NCBI GenBank assembly: GCA_044238735.1
Contig: JBIICS010000003.1
Location: 1-49,883 of the forward strand
Length of the DNA: 49,883 bases
Direction of reading: 5' to 3'
DNA from: JBIICS01 sp044238735
GTDB lineage: Bacteria > Bacteroidota > Bacteroidia > UBA4408
Numbering within the stretch: the stretch's first letter is position 1; the number at the start of each line of letters is the position of its first letter. Positions 17,040-28,200 of the stretch are shown here, one piece after another. The position numbers and the translations under genes are program-made. Below the pieces are notes generated by a model. The model had not been told where the DNA came from. It did not search any database and was given only the letters and a program-made list of their open reading frames with translations.

Positions 17040-17276
17040 ATGTCAGACATTGCAGCAAAAGTAAAAGCCATTATTGTAGACAAATTAGGCGTTGATGAGA
17101 AAGAAGTTACTCCAGAAGCTAGCTTCACTAACGATCTGGGTGCAGATTCATTAGACACCGTTGAATTAATAATGGAATTTGAAAAGGAATTTAACATTGC
17201 CATTCCAGATGACCAGGCTGAAAACATCGCTACTGTTGGTCAGGCAATTGATTACATTTCTAAAAACGCTAAGTAA
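17040..17276 (+). CDS. acpP: Acyl carrier protein
   Basis: This 78-aa acidic four-helix protein has the phosphopantetheine attachment site LGADSLDTVELIM, with the modified Ser in DSL. It shuttles acyl chains in type II fatty acid synthesis. The start is ATG and the length is typical. It is the first gene of a tight operon: 10 bases to fabF and 3 more to rnc, a common arrangement in this phylum. Confidence 0.97.
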   Translation: MSDIAAKVKAIIVDKLGVDEKEVTPEASFTNDLGADSLDTVELIMEFEKEFNIAIPDDQAENIATVGQAIDYISKNAK

Positions 17277-17286
17277 TTAATCCAAC

Positions 17287-18540
17287 ATGCAGTTAAAACG
17301 AGTAGTTGTAACAGGATTAGGCGCTCTAACACCAATTGGTAACTCGGTTCAGGAATACTGGAACGGACTTATAAATGGCGTAAGTGGTGCTGCTCCAATT
17401 ACTCGTTTTAATGCTGAAAAATTTAAAACCCAGTTTGCCTGCGAGGTAAAGGGTTTTAATGTTGAAAATTATTTAGATAAAAAAGAGGCTCGTAAACTGG
17501 ATCTTTTCGCTCAATACGCCATAGCAGTATCTGATGAAGCAATAAAAGATGCCGGTTTAGATTTAACTCAATTAGACTTGGATAAAATTGGGGTTATTTG
17601 GGGGGCTGGTATTGGAGGCTTAGATACTTTCCTTTCCGAATGTACCAACTTTGCTAAAGGCGATGGAACTCCTCGTTTCAATCCTTTCTTTATCCCAAAA
17701 ATGATTGCGGATATCGCTCCCGGGCATATCTCAATTCGTCACGGTTTAAGAGGTCCAAATTTCACAACAGTATCTGCTTGTGCTTCATCTACCAATGCAC
17801 TAATAGACGCTTTTAATTACATTAGGTTAGGAAAAGCGAACATTATTTTAGGTGGAGGATCGGAAGCGGCGTGTAACGAAGCTGGGGTGGGTGGATTTAA
17901 TGCCATGCATGCCTTGTCAACCCGAAATGATGATCCAACAACCGCATCCAGGCCTTTTGATAAAGACCGTGATGGTTTTGTTTTGGGTGAAGGTGCCGCT
18001 TGTATTGTTTTAGAAGAATACGAGCATGCTATTAAACGTGGTGCAAAAATTTATGCCGAAATGGTAGGTGGTGGATGCAGTGCAGATGCTAATCATATAA
18101 CAGCTCCTCATCCTGAAGGATTAGGTGCTCGCAATGTTATGAAATATGCATTAGAAGATGCCGAAATGAATCCTGAAGACATTGATTATATCAACGTTCA
18201 TGGCACATCAACTCCGTTGGGTGATATAGCTGAAACAAAGGCTATTAAACAGGTTTTTGGCGATCATGCTTACAGGCTTAATATTAGCTCAACCAAATCA
18301 ATGACCGGTCACCTTTTAGGTGCAGCTGGCGCAATTGAGGCTGTAGCTAGCATTTTAGCGGTTAAATATGGAATCATTCCTCCAACCATTAATCACTTTA
18401 CCGACGATCCCGAAATTGATAATAACCTTAACCTTACGTTTAATAAAGCACAAACTAGAACGGTTAGAGCTGCATTAAGTAACACATTTGGATTTGGCGG
18501 ACACAACGCATCGGTAATCTTTAAAAAATACGAACAATAA
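17287..18540 (+). CDS. fabF: Beta-ketoacyl-ACP synthase II
   Basis: This 417-aa condensing enzyme elongates acyl-ACP with malonyl-ACP. The active-site Cys lies in VSACASSTNAL, the first His in NVHGTSTPLGD, and the second in STKSMTGHLLGAAGAIEA; GFGGHNASVIF closes the fold. This Cys-His-His set marks KASI/II rather than KASIII. Length and start (ATG) are standard. It sits between acpP and rnc. Confidence 0.97.
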   Translation: MQLKRVVVTGLGALTPIGNSVQEYWNGLINGVSGAAPITRFNAEKFKTQFACEVKGFNVENYLDKKEARKLDLFAQYAIAVSDEAIKDAGLDLTQLDLDKIGVIWGAGIGGLDTFLSECTNFAKGDGTPRFNPFFIPKMIADIAPGHISIRHGLRGPNFTTVSACASSTNALIDAFNYIRLGKANIILGGGSEAACNEAGVGGFNAMHALSTRNDDPTTASRPFDKDRDGFVLGEGAACIVLEEYEHAIKRGAKIYAEMVGGGCSADANHITAPHPEGLGARNVMKYALEDAEMNPEDIDYINVHGTSTPLGDIAETKAIKQVFGDHAYRLNISSTKSMTGHLLGAAGAIEAVASILAVKYGIIPPTINHFTDDPEIDNNLNLTFNKAQTRTVRAALSNTFGFGGHNASVIFKKYEQ

Positions 18541-18543
18541 TCA

Positions 18544-19269
18544 TTGATTCGTTTATTACGAAAAATTAAGTATAAAAATAATGCAGACAATGCTCTGCTG
18601 GAATCGCTCCACAATCTTTTAGGTTTCTATCCTAAAAACCTGAAACTCTATCAACAGGCATTCCGCCATAAAAGTTCTCATAAAATTAAAGAAGGTGTTA
18701 CCGATAGTAACGAACGTCTTGAATATTTGGGCGATGCTGTTTTGGGAACGGTGGTTGCTGAATATCTTTTTAAGAAATATCCTCTAAAAGATGAAGGCTT
18801 TTTAACCAAAGTACGTTCCCGAATTGTAAGCAGAGAAAATTTAGCAAATGTTTCGCGTAAAATGGGATTAGAAAACCTAATCGAAAAAAATAATAGCCGA
18901 TTTGGAAATAAATCCATAGGTGGGGATGCATTTGAAGCGCTTATCGGAGCCATATACCTGGATAAAGGGTTTATTAAAACTAAAAAATTTATTGTAGATC
19001 GTATATTACGAACCCTCATCGATATTGAAACTATTGAAGAAAAAGATACTGATTACAAAAGCCAAATGATTGAGTGGAGCCAGCGTAAAAGAAGAAAGAT
19101 AGATTTTAAATTGATTTTGGAAGAAGGAAAAAGTCATGATAGAACATATCATATAGAAATCTGGTCGGACGATATGTATTTAGGCAAGGGTAAAGCTTCC
19201 TCCAAGAAAAAGGCCGAACAGTTTGCCAGCGAAGATGCACTTAAACTAATTTACGAAAAGGGTATTTAA
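18544..19269 (+). CDS. rnc: Ribonuclease III
   Basis: This 241-aa double-strand-specific endoribonuclease is used in rRNA and mRNA processing. The signature NERLEYLGDAVLG carries the metal-binding acidic residues; GGDAFEALIGAIYLD is the second acidic motif. A C-terminal dsRBD begins about residue 165 and contains GKGKASSKKKAEQFASEDAL. The start is TTG, three bases after fabF; no in-frame ATG occurs before the conserved region. Basic N-terminal residues (RLLRKIKYKN) fit family members. Confidence 0.95.
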   Translation: MIRLLRKIKYKNNADNALLESLHNLLGFYPKNLKLYQQAFRHKSSHKIKEGVTDSNERLEYLGDAVLGTVVAEYLFKKYPLKDEGFLTKVRSRIVSRENLANVSRKMGLENLIEKNNSRFGNKSIGGDAFEALIGAIYLDKGFIKTKKFIVDRILRTLIDIETIEEKDTDYKSQMIEWSQRKRRKIDFKLILEEGKSHDRTYHIEIWSDDMYLGKGKASSKKKAEQFASEDALKLIYEKGI

Positions 19270-19363
19270 AACCCACAATACTTAACATTTCCGTTAGTAT
19301 ACAGAATAGTATAGATTAACCTATAATATAGTCTTTTCTTACATCTTAGTTTTCTTTAAAATT

Positions 19364-19371
19364 TATTTTTG
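19364..19371 (+). promoter_or_regulatory. Candidate -7 element of the metalloprotease gene
   Basis: TATTTTTG matches TAnnTTTG exactly, 26 bases before the ATG at 19398. No clear TTTG is present 19-21 bases upstream, so support is partial. Confidence 0.4.
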
Positions 19372-19397
19372 TTAGATTGTACTAAATTAAAATAAGT

Positions 19398-22300
19398 ATG
19401 ATTAGAAAATTATTCTCTCTCGTTTTAGGATTAGCGCTTGGATTTTTCCCCACACTTTTATTGGCACAAGATGCTAACAAATTATGGAAACCCATTACTA
19501 AAGACGCTTTAAAAGATGAACGGGAAATTCCTAGAGGCTCACTAGTTAAGCAAGGCTATTATTATCAACTTAACTTAAATCAATTAAAAGAACTATTAAG
19601 AAACGCTCCTTTAAGGGGGACATTTACAGGCCTTTCACCACTAATTATATATTTCCCCGACGCTTACGGCTCATTTAGCAAATATGCTGTTATGGAAGCT
19701 CCTGTATTGCATCCAGAATTGGCGGCTAAGTATCCTGCAATTAAAAGTTATGCTGCTCAGGGCATCGATGATCCAACAGCAACATTACGATTTAGTGTTA
19801 CTCCATTTGGATTGCACGCTATGGTTTTATCTGGCAAGAATCCTACTAATTACATTGATCCTTATACTGTCAATAGAAATTTCTATGTGGTTTATGACAA
19901 GCAACAGGTGCAAAACGTTAATAATTTCTTTGAGTGTAATTTAAATGAAGGCATGAAACTTCCTTCTACAGGAAATGGTCCTTCTACCACCCTCGGTAAT
20001 ATAAACGATCAGAAACTGAGAACATACAGACTCGCACAATCCTGCAATGCAGAGTATGGAAATATTTTTGCAACAAATCCAGGAACCGAAAAAGCCGATA
20101 TTCAAGCACAAATGGCTATAACTATGACGCGTGTAAATGGTGTTTATGAAAGGGATTTAGCTATTACAATGACCTTTGTTCCCAATAATGACTTATTGAT
20201 TTATTATGGCAGTACTTCTGCTGATCCTTGGTCGGGCGAATTTAATACTAAAACTGCCCAGGTTATAGATGCTGCTATAGGCGTTGCAAATTACGACATC
20301 GGCCATAACTTCAATACTTCTGGTGGAGGAAGTGCCGGCTGTATAGGTTGTGTTTGTACCAGCCAAAGTCAATCGGGAACCCATAAAGGGCGTGGTTACA
20401 CCGGAAGTTCAAATCCTACAGGCGATCCTTTTGATATTGATTATGTGGCTCACGAAATGGGCCATCAGTTCGGTGGTTATCATGTTATGAATACCTGCAG
20501 CAGAAGTGGTAGCGGATCCACAGAGGTTGAACCCGCAAGCGGAAGCTCCATTATGGGCTATGCCGGAATTTGCAGTTCAAATGTTCAACCGAATAGCCAT
20601 GATGACTTTGCATACGTAAATATTCGCGATATTAGTGATAATATTCAAACTGGAGCAAGTTCTTGTGGAGCTCAAACGGTCTTAATTAATCAACCGCCAA
20701 CAGCAAGTGCAGGTTTAGATTTTGTGATTCCTAAGAGCACAGCGTATGTTTTAGAGGGCGCTGCTACGGATCCCGATGGAACAGCAGGCTTAACTTATAA
20801 CTGGGCTCAAAATGACCCCACTCGGTCGCCCGGAAGTGCTGCTCCGCTTTCTACTTACACTGTTGGTCCACTTTACAGAGCTCTTTCACCATCTACACTT
20901 TCTTATCGATACATGCCTAATATTAATACTATTTTATCCAACTCCCTGCAAAATACCTGGGAGGTTACTCCATCTGTTGCCCGTACATTAAACTTTTCCT
21001 TTATTGTTCGTGATAACGATGCTAATGGCGGACAAACCGCATCCGATTTAATGAAAGTTACTGTAGATGGAAATGCTGGCCCTTTTGTTGTAACCTCTCA
21101 AGCTACAACAGATACAATTGATGCAGGAAGCACTATTAACGTTACATGGAATGTTGCGAATACTAATGCGGGAAGCGTTAATTGTCAGAATGTAGACATT
21201 TTATTTTCAGTGGACAGCGGATTAACGTATCCTATTGTATTAGCCAGTGCTGTCCCTAATAATGGATCTGCATCAGTTATTATGCCCCAAAATGCTGCCA
21301 CTAACAAAGGAAGATTAATGGTAAGAGGTAATGGGAATATTTTCTTTGATATTAATAATGCATACTTAACTGTTCAGGCCGCCGAGTTCTTTCTCAGCTC
21401 ATTAAATAGTACTCAATCCAATTGCCCTGATGTTGATTCTGTAAATTATAGTTTAAACTATCAAACCTTTGTTGGATTTAGTGATACTACCTATTTTTCG
21501 TTGAGCGGCTTACCTGCCGGATTAACGGCTACCTTTACCCCAGCTTATGCTGTTAACAACAATACTTCAGTAGATTTATCTATTACAGGAATTGATTCCA
21601 GTTTTATCGGATCTTATGGACTTACGGTTGTAAGTACTTCGGCTAATGTTGTTAAGAATACATTGTTATCCTTAAATGTGTTAAACAATAATTTAGGATC
21701 AGTGGCTTTAAGCTTTCCTATAGATTCTGCTACAGGTATTTCAAATAATATTACCTTGAGTTGGCAAAGTACAGGAGGGGGAAGTACCTATGATTTAGAA
21801 ATTTCAAACGATTCTACGTTTACTAATATCTTCTCAAGTGCTAATTCTATAACTTCTAATTTTTATACTGTAAGTGGATTGATTTCTGCAACCAAATATT
21901 ATTGGAGGGTAAAAGCCAGCAATGTATGTTCTAATGGGGTTTATGGTAAAGCATTTAGTTTTATTACCAACAATTGTAATAATTTTATATCCGCTAATGT
22001 ACCTATTACAATATCTGCCTCAGGTACACCCACAATAAATTCTAATCTGAATATTTCGTTCAGCGGTGTTATCTCTGATGTTGATGTTATAGGCATAAAA
22101 GGAACTCATACATTCATAAGCGATTTAACGTTCAGTTTAAAGAGTCCTGCTAATACTACCTTAAAATTAATTGATCAGATTTGTGATTCTGAAAACAATT
22201 TTGATTTTAGTTTGGATGATGCCGCCGCAAATAATGTTTTGCCTTGTCCGCCAATTGGAGGTGGTACTTATCAACCTGAGGTATTATTAAATAGTTTTAA

Positions 22301-22697
22301 CGGACAGCAAACAAATGGCACCTGGACTTTATCTATTAAAGATAACTTTAATCAGGATGGAGGTAGCTTAACCGCATGGGGACTAAAAATTTGTTATCAG
22401 GATGCTCCTTTAGGTATGGTTTCCAAAACTATTTGGGCTTCCTTAAATCCGGTTCTTTATCCAAACCCAACTCATAATTTAACAACTGTTGGTTTTAGTT
22501 TGCAGGAGAAGCAAAAGGTTACAATCCAATTAAAGGATCTAACCGGTAAATGCATAGATACCATTGTAAATAATACGCTTAGCGAAGGTCCACACGAATT
22601 TACTATTGGAAATAACTCCAGCCTTTCGAAAGGAATTTACTTAGTTGAAATAAGCATTAATGATTTAAAAGTTACTAAGAAATTAGTGGTTGAGTAA
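19398..22697 (+). CDS. Reprolysin-like zinc metalloprotease with P-domain and T9SS sorting domain
   Basis: This 1099-aa secreted protease has a signal peptide (to about residue 24, LLLAQ) and a propeptide to about 200. The M12B-like catalytic domain contains HEMGHQFGGYH (zinc ligands His352, His356, His362; Glu353 catalytic) and the Met-turn region SSIMGYAGIC. Beta-sandwich modules follow, then a fibronectin type III-like segment (about 770-860, SWQSTGGGSTYDLEISND) and a P-domain (about 880-1000, ISDVDVIGIKGTHTFISDL). The C-terminal sorting domain (LYPNPTHNLTTVGF ... KGIYLVEISIN) sends it through T9SS. It stands alone, with a strong terminator after it. Confidence 0.93.
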   Translation: MIRKLFSLVLGLALGFFPTLLLAQDANKLWKPITKDALKDEREIPRGSLVKQGYYYQLNLNQLKELLRNAPLRGTFTGLSPLIIYFPDAYGSFSKYAVMEAPVLHPELAAKYPAIKSYAAQGIDDPTATLRFSVTPFGLHAMVLSGKNPTNYIDPYTVNRNFYVVYDKQQVQNVNNFFECNLNEGMKLPSTGNGPSTTLGNINDQKLRTYRLAQSCNAEYGNIFATNPGTEKADIQAQMAITMTRVNGVYERDLAITMTFVPNNDLLIYYGSTSADPWSGEFNTKTAQVIDAAIGVANYDIGHNFNTSGGGSAGCIGCVCTSQSQSGTHKGRGYTGSSNPTGDPFDIDYVAHEMGHQFGGYHVMNTCSRSGSGSTEVEPASGSSIMGYAGICSSNVQPNSHDDFAYVNIRDISDNIQTGASSCGAQTVLINQPPTASAGLDFVIPKSTAYVLEGAATDPDGTAGLTYNWAQNDPTRSPGSAAPLSTYTVGPLYRALSPSTLSYRYMPNINTILSNSLQNTWEVTPSVARTLNFSFIVRDNDANGGQTASDLMKVTVDGNAGPFVVTSQATTDTIDAGSTINVTWNVANTNAGSVNCQNVDILFSVDSGLTYPIVLASAVPNNGSASVIMPQNAATNKGRLMVRGNGNIFFDINNAYLTVQAAEFFLSSLNSTQSNCPDVDSVNYSLNYQTFVGFSDTTYFSLSGLPAGLTATFTPAYAVNNNTSVDLSITGIDSSFIGSYGLTVVSTSANVVKNTLLSLNVLNNNLGSVALSFPIDSATGISNNITLSWQSTGGGSTYDLEISNDSTFTNIFSSANSITSNFYTVSGLISATKYYWRVKASNVCSNGVYGKAFSFITNNCNNFISANVPITISASGTPTINSNLNISFSGVISDVDVIGIKGTHTFISDLTFSLKSPANTTLKLIDQICDSENNFDFSLDDAAANNVLPCPPIGGGTYQPEVLLNSFNGQQTNGTWTLSIKDNFNQDGGSLTAWGLKICYQDAPLGMVSKTIWASLNPVLYPNPTHNLTTVGFSLQEKQKVTIQLKDLTGKCIDTIVNNTLSEGPHEFTIGNNSSLSKGIYLVEISINDLKVTKKLVVE

Positions 22698-22721
22698 TTT
22701 AGAAAATAAAAATTATAAAAT

Positions 22722-22762
22722 AAAAAGACTCCGTTACCTCATTTAACGGGGTCTTTTTTTTA
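22722..22762. terminator. Rho-independent terminator, probably bidirectional
   Basis: AAGACTCCGTTA and TAACGGGGTCTT pair over 12 positions with one wobble and a 7-base loop, followed by a run of nine T on the plus strand. Read from the minus strand it ends in TCTTTTTATTTTAT, so it can also serve the converging barrel gene at 22788-23531. Confidence 0.88.
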
Positions 22763-22787
22763 ACTTCAATATTGAGGTGAGGAATAA

Positions 22788-23531
22788 CTACTGCGATTTT
22801 GTTCTAAAGAAATAACTGAACCTCAGGCCCCAATAGGAGCCTTTGTTGGTAAACTGATGCATATAGTTTTGATTATCTAAGGTATATTCAACAAATGAAT
22901 TTGCGATGTTATTGCCTGAAAAGGAACCAAATAAATAAACTCCAAATAATTGATTCTTTTTAAACTGCTTTTCCATACCTATTGATAGCAATCCATTTAC
23001 TCGAGTATATTTTCTTGCATTAGTCGTTTGCATTAATGTTGCAAAGGATTTATTAGCACTATCATCAATTTGATCTTTATTATTCTTAAAAGTTTTTAGA
23101 TTGTTATGCCAAGCCAGAGATACACCGCCACCAGCTACCCAGCGCCAATTTTTACAATTAAGGTTAGACTTGTAAAATCCCATTAATGGAATAATACCCT
23201 CTAGCCATTTGTGAGTAACACCTTTATAATGATAATCTTTATTTAATAAAGAATAGTTTTGAGTTAATACGGTTGAAAATCCCAACACATTAGCACCAAT
23301 ACCAGTTTGAATAAAAAGATGATTATTTAAATCTTTCCGGGCACTAATTTGCCATTCAACGCCTTTAAATTCGTTGTGATGGAAACGGGCATGAGCATTA
23401 CCGTTACCTCCTATAAAATGAGATTCATTATGCGTACTACTTAAAGATAGACCCCATTGTATTTTACCGCTTTGTGCAAATAATCCCAATGTTCCCAACA
23501 GAGCAAGGGAGGTTAATCCAATTTTTTTCAT
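22788..23531 (-). CDS. Outer-membrane beta-barrel protein, unknown function
   Basis: This 247-aa protein has a signal peptide (to about residue 20, LGLFAQ) and alternating polar/aromatic strands through to an aromatic C-terminus (YWGLRFSYFFRTKSQ). The glycine and aromatic content and length fit the small porin-like barrels common in Bacteroidota. A His-containing stretch (NESHFIGGNGNAHARFHHNEF) lies in an early loop. The substrate is unknown. It is separated from lnt by 114 bases containing a perfect palindrome. Confidence 0.7.
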   Translation of the reverse strand: MKKIGLTSLALLGTLGLFAQSGKIQWGLSLSSTHNESHFIGGNGNAHARFHHNEFKGVEWQISARKDLNNHLFIQTGIGANVLGFSTVLTQNYSLLNKDYHYKGVTHKWLEGIIPLMGFYKSNLNCKNWRWVAGGGVSLAWHNNLKTFKNNKDQIDDSANKSFATLMQTTNARKYTRVNGLLSIGMEKQFKKNQLFGVYLFGSFSGNNIANSFVEYTLDNQNYMHQFTNKGSYWGLRFSYFFRTKSQ

Positions 23532-23572
23532 GATATACAGATTTTATTAAAATTATAAATAAAATATGTTAA

Positions 23573-23584
23573 TGTCAATTGACA
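23573..23584. promoter_or_regulatory. Perfect 12-bp palindrome upstream of the barrel gene
   Basis: TGTCAATTGACA lies 42 bases before the ATG at 23531 (minus strand), where a dimeric regulator could bind. No regulator is known; chance is possible in AT-rich DNA. Confidence 0.3.
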
Positions 23585-23645
23585 AAAAATATGTAAAGGG
23601 CAAAGCATACGAGAGCGGAACATACTGAGTGATAAATAAATTATT

Positions 23646-25253
23646 TTAGGACAATCCGTTCGTTTTACTTTTAATTACGAGGTTAAGGATGATGCTGAAA
23701 AAGGCTCCGATTAGCATCAAAAAAGCAATCCAGTCGCCAAAGCGAGTATAAAAAGTAAGTTCATTATTTAAATTAACCGTTTGTTTGAGAGTTGATTCTT
23801 CCCACCAGTTAGTAGCATTTGTAATTTCACCAGTTTGATTAATAATTGCTGATATACCGGTATTTGCACTTCTAACCACACTTCTACGGTGTTCAATTGC
23901 TAATAAGCGAGCATAATTAAGGTGTTGCTTGTAGCCGGGAGTATCTCCCCACCAACCATCGTTTGTTATAATTCCAATTAAGTTGGCGCCTTTACTTACA
24001 AAGTCTCCTACTAAACCTCCGTATATACTTTCATAACATATAATTGAAGCAATACATAATTCATCACCCTTTACCTTAAAAACACTGGGTTCTTTTTGCG
24101 ATCCTAAACTACCCGATGTTCCGCCTAATTCTATAGCAAAGCTTTCAAAAAGTTTAAAAAATTTAGGAAAGGGCATTTTTTCTACTCCCGGAACTAGTCG
24201 GGATTTATGATAAAACTGATTTTTTTCTTTATTAGAAAAAAAGGCAGCGGTATTAAATATATCAAAATACATATCGGCATCTATAAATTTACGAGCGGTT
24301 TCTGTGGCCTCAGCTTTACTATTATATACTTTTAACGTAGAAACTCCCATTAACATTTTAAGTTTTGCATTTTGTTGTAAAAACTTATGAATAATGGTGT
24401 CTTCCTGTGTTAATGCAAATTCATCTTCGTTAATATTTTGAGGAAGTGTAGTTTCGGGTGTTACCACCAGATCGGTACTTTGATCAATTTCGGTAGAAGC
24501 CAACTGTAGTGCCTTATGTAGCTGATACTCCTGGGTTAGGCTTGTAAATTTCTCATTGTATGGATCTATGTTGGGTTGAACGACCACTACATTTAGAGGA
24601 TTAAATTTTTCTTGATATCTGTAAAAAATAAACAGAGAGCAAATTACCGGCAATAATACAGTGCCTATTAAAAGACTAAGCCACTTTAGATTTTCTTTAA
24701 GTGTTTCTTGTTTAAAATATACCTTTTTAATTAACTGGTAAATAATTCCATTAATCATTAATATCCATAAACTTCCACCAAAAGGCCCCGTATATTCGTA
24801 CCATTGAATGTATTTAGTAATCATAGCCAAACCGTTACCTAATGTTAGCCATGGCCAGGTAAGATCCCAATCGTGATGCAAATATTCGAATGAAATCCAA
24901 AATAAAGGAAATAAAAATATTCGCAACACTTCATTAATCTTTCGTGTACTAACCGACCACAGCCAAAAAGTAAAGAACATTAATAGCGCATTGGAGACAA
25001 TTGCCATAATTGCTCCTCCTGCAGAAGCATTCCATATCCACCAGGTGGTTAAAATATTCCATATTAAGAAGGGCGGATAGAAATAAAGAAAGAAATTATA
25101 TTTTTTAAAATAATTTTTTATCCAATAGTCTTCTGCAATAAACAAGGGGATAAAAGAAACGAAGATTAACGGTGAAATTCCGGAAACTGGCCAAGATACA
25201 GACAATAAAAGGCCACTAGCCAATAGAGCAAGAAGAAATTTTTTTTTATTCAT
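23646..25253 (-). CDS. lnt: Apolipoprotein N-acyltransferase
   Basis: This 535-aa inner-membrane enzyme adds the third acyl chain to the lipoprotein Cys. About six N-terminal membrane segments are followed by a periplasmic nitrilase-like domain. The catalytic triad is visible: Glu267 (VVTPETTLP), Lys350 (YHKSRLVPG) and Cys406 (SIICYESIYGG). A C-terminal anchor helix follows residue 500. It starts three bases after the PorU2-like gene, so lipoprotein maturation and the sortase-like gene probably share a transcript. The window encodes several lipoproteins that are plausible substrates. Confidence 0.95.
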   Translation of the reverse strand: MNKKKFLLALLASGLLLSVSWPVSGISPLIFVSFIPLFIAEDYWIKNYFKKYNFFLYFYPPFLIWNILTTWWIWNASAGGAIMAIVSNALLMFFTFWLWSVSTRKINEVLRIFLFPLFWISFEYLHHDWDLTWPWLTLGNGLAMITKYIQWYEYTGPFGGSLWILMINGIIYQLIKKVYFKQETLKENLKWLSLLIGTVLLPVICSLFIFYRYQEKFNPLNVVVVQPNIDPYNEKFTSLTQEYQLHKALQLASTEIDQSTDLVVTPETTLPQNINEDEFALTQEDTIIHKFLQQNAKLKMLMGVSTLKVYNSKAEATETARKFIDADMYFDIFNTAAFFSNKEKNQFYHKSRLVPGVEKMPFPKFFKLFESFAIELGGTSGSLGSQKEPSVFKVKGDELCIASIICYESIYGGLVGDFVSKGANLIGIITNDGWWGDTPGYKQHLNYARLLAIEHRRSVVRSANTGISAIINQTGEITNATNWWEESTLKQTVNLNNELTFYTRFGDWIAFLMLIGAFFSIILNLVIKSKTNGLS

Positions 25254-25256
25254 AAA

Positions 25257-28200
25257 TTATCGCATGATGTATAGCTTTCCAAAACCCTTTTTAAAAAAGG
25301 TATCGGCCTTTGTTTCTCTTTTTTCGATAGTTTGACCGTTTATATTGGTTACCACCTTATAAAAGTATACGCCATTGGCCAACTTATCGCCAAAAGAATC
25401 GGTTCCATCCCAGGCATATTCTGTAATATTTCTGCCAATGTGTATGGATCCTAATTCTGATAAATCAATTTCTCTAACCACCTTTCCGCTAATACTTAAA
25501 ATCTGAATTTTAAAGTATGTAGGAATCTCACTTCCGGTGAGGGTAAAAACAAAACGGGTACTGGTGCTAAAAGGATTTGGATAGTTTAAAACTTCTGTAA
25601 TAGTAGATTTCGTTACAATTTCAAAACTTATTTTGTATTCGTTACTACCCGAACGGTTTCCGCTTACATCTTTCCCTTGAACAACAAGTTGATAAACTCC
25701 GTCTTTCGTGAAGCTGGGTTTATAATTAATCTTAGCTCTGTTGGAAGGTAAGCTTGCAGGAGTAAATTCAAGTTTGTAATATGGTGTTTCTGCAAAATAA
25801 AGAGGTATCCTGTTTGCGTTATCCGGTTCAATTAGATATAAATTAAACAAGGAAGTATCATTGATTGCCAAAAATTTATTTTCATCTTTTAGTGTAATTA
25901 AAACATCAGGTTTAGCCGAAACAATATCACCGTTCATAATTCTAATACCGTCAAAAGTTACGTCTAAAAGGGGATTGATTTTATCCGGATTTACACCAAA
26001 TGATAAATTAAAGAAATTATTGAAATGATATTTTTCTGGTTGATCGTTATTAGGATTTATTTCCATCCAAATGGAGTTTGATCCACTTAAGGAAAGTGTT
26101 GGAATAGTAATAGTACTGTACATGGTATCTTCTTTAAATAAAGGGCTTTGGCGTTTATAGGGTAATGGTTGCTGAAGGTTATAGGGCAAATCAATTCGTT
26201 GATTGTTGTTGTTTATAATCCAGTAATTTATCATTAAGCTATCCATGTTAACATCACTAATGTTTTTAACAGCAAGGGTAAGCTTAATGTCTTCGCCCGA
26301 ATTTACATTCGAATTACTTATTTCCATCTTAATGTTAGGCGCAACGGCAGCCTCCGGAACCTCATCGTGTAATAGTCTCCAGTATCTTAACTGACGTGGG
26401 TTTAATGTAATATCATCTTTGGTGTAAAAGTTCAATTTTAAATAGGGGTATACATTAGCATCAGCATAATTATACAAATCCAAAACATCCAGAGTAGATG
26501 GATCAAATTGAGCCAGTAATGTACCCTTCTCGCTTAAGTTTTTTAAACCATAAATTTTAGCTATTACTTCATCATTACTTGGAACCTCTATACTCCTTGT
26601 TCTCCAGTGAAAAGAATTCCACTTGTTGGCTGGTCCGGCAATTACCGAATTCATATTGCCGTAATTCCAATTTTTGCTTACAACTTTATTGTAATTTATC
26701 ACTTCATTAATTGATGTTCCTATAACTTGTTCGGCGGAGTTTACATCGCCTTTTTTACAAAAGAAGATATAGGGAACACTTCCCATAAAATTATTAACGT
26801 TGCCACCCAAAGAATTAAGAAAAGAAATAGTTGTATTATCCCATTTAGAAAAATCTCCATGAACATACGTATACATCAAAATATAATACCCATTAGGTAT
26901 AGCTGTATCCAAAAACATTCTCATGGCCTGCAACTGAGACGGATTGCTGGGTGCAAATGCAAAACTGGCATCCGGATTTATTCTCGATCCACAAGCACTC
27001 TGGCCATTAATAAAAGCGTTGTTATTACCATAATTATTTCGATCGGTAAGCCAGGGTTTAAAAGTTAAGGTATCAATAACTGCTATATTAATTTGGGGCG
27101 TAAATCCACAACCTGCATAATCCATAATGTTACCATCAATTTTATAACCGGTTGCAAAAGATACACTGTTTCCGATAACATCGCATTGAATGTTTACAGA
27201 TGAATTAACATATTCTAGTTTTCTGATGTTACGATTATAGTTTAAAAATGTAAACTCATTTTCCTTAAATTGAAAAAAGTGGCTTTGACCCCAACCGCTT
27301 TTTGCAGGAATATATTGAAATGAAAATTCTTTCCACTTTAAATTTGTACTTCCGTCATCGTAGGCTACTCTCCAAAAATAGACCGTGCTGTCGGTTAGTA
27401 AAAAGGGAAGATTCCATTGTACAATACCTCCCGGTTTATTTACAGTTGTTTGTTTTAAAAACGGACTGTTAAACAAATCTGTAGTATCTATCTGGAATTT
27501 ATAATTACGGAGAGGTGCTAACGGATTGCTGGTAGAAGCAATAAGCCGTGTTGTATCATTTGGTATTACAGAATAATTATAAGGATAAATTGGAAACACA
27601 TCATCCGAATTAATATTAACGCCATAACATGCTTTATTGTTGATATAGTTCTCTAATTCATCAATAGCATTGGAGGGATCAGCATTAACACAAAAATTAT
27701 TAATTCCGCCTGCTTCAAACGACTTGGTAGGAAACTTAAAATAAGCAGTATCCGCATAATATGATCTGTTAATTTGTGTAGCATAAACTTCGGTAATCTG
27801 ATTAGGAAGGGTTCTTTTATATTCAATCTGTACTGGTTGATTATACGCTCTTCCAATATTATTAATTACAGCTTTAACTGTAAATGAATCCACCGTTGCA
27901 TCAATATTTTGTGGAGACGTAATAATATTATTTGCAGTAACTAAAAAATCGGGTTTCGCAGGAGAGTTTAAAATTATAGCGGGATCACCGTGTAAGGTCA
28001 TCTCCAAACAAGTAGCCCTCATTATGTTATTTTGAACTGACGATGAGGTATTGATTGCATTTTGGATTGAGGTTCCAATTGATTTTCCGTAATTAATTTT
28101 ACCAATGTTATTAAACAAGTTTGTAGAATAAATATTTAAAAAGCTTGTAACACCCGTTCCTACTTGCGCCAAAAATCCAATTGCACCTTTATTTTTATTT

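Noticed and set aside
26727..27068. 113-aa frame on the plus strand
   Set aside because: Shadow of the PorU2-like gene; basic, low-quality sequence with no motif.
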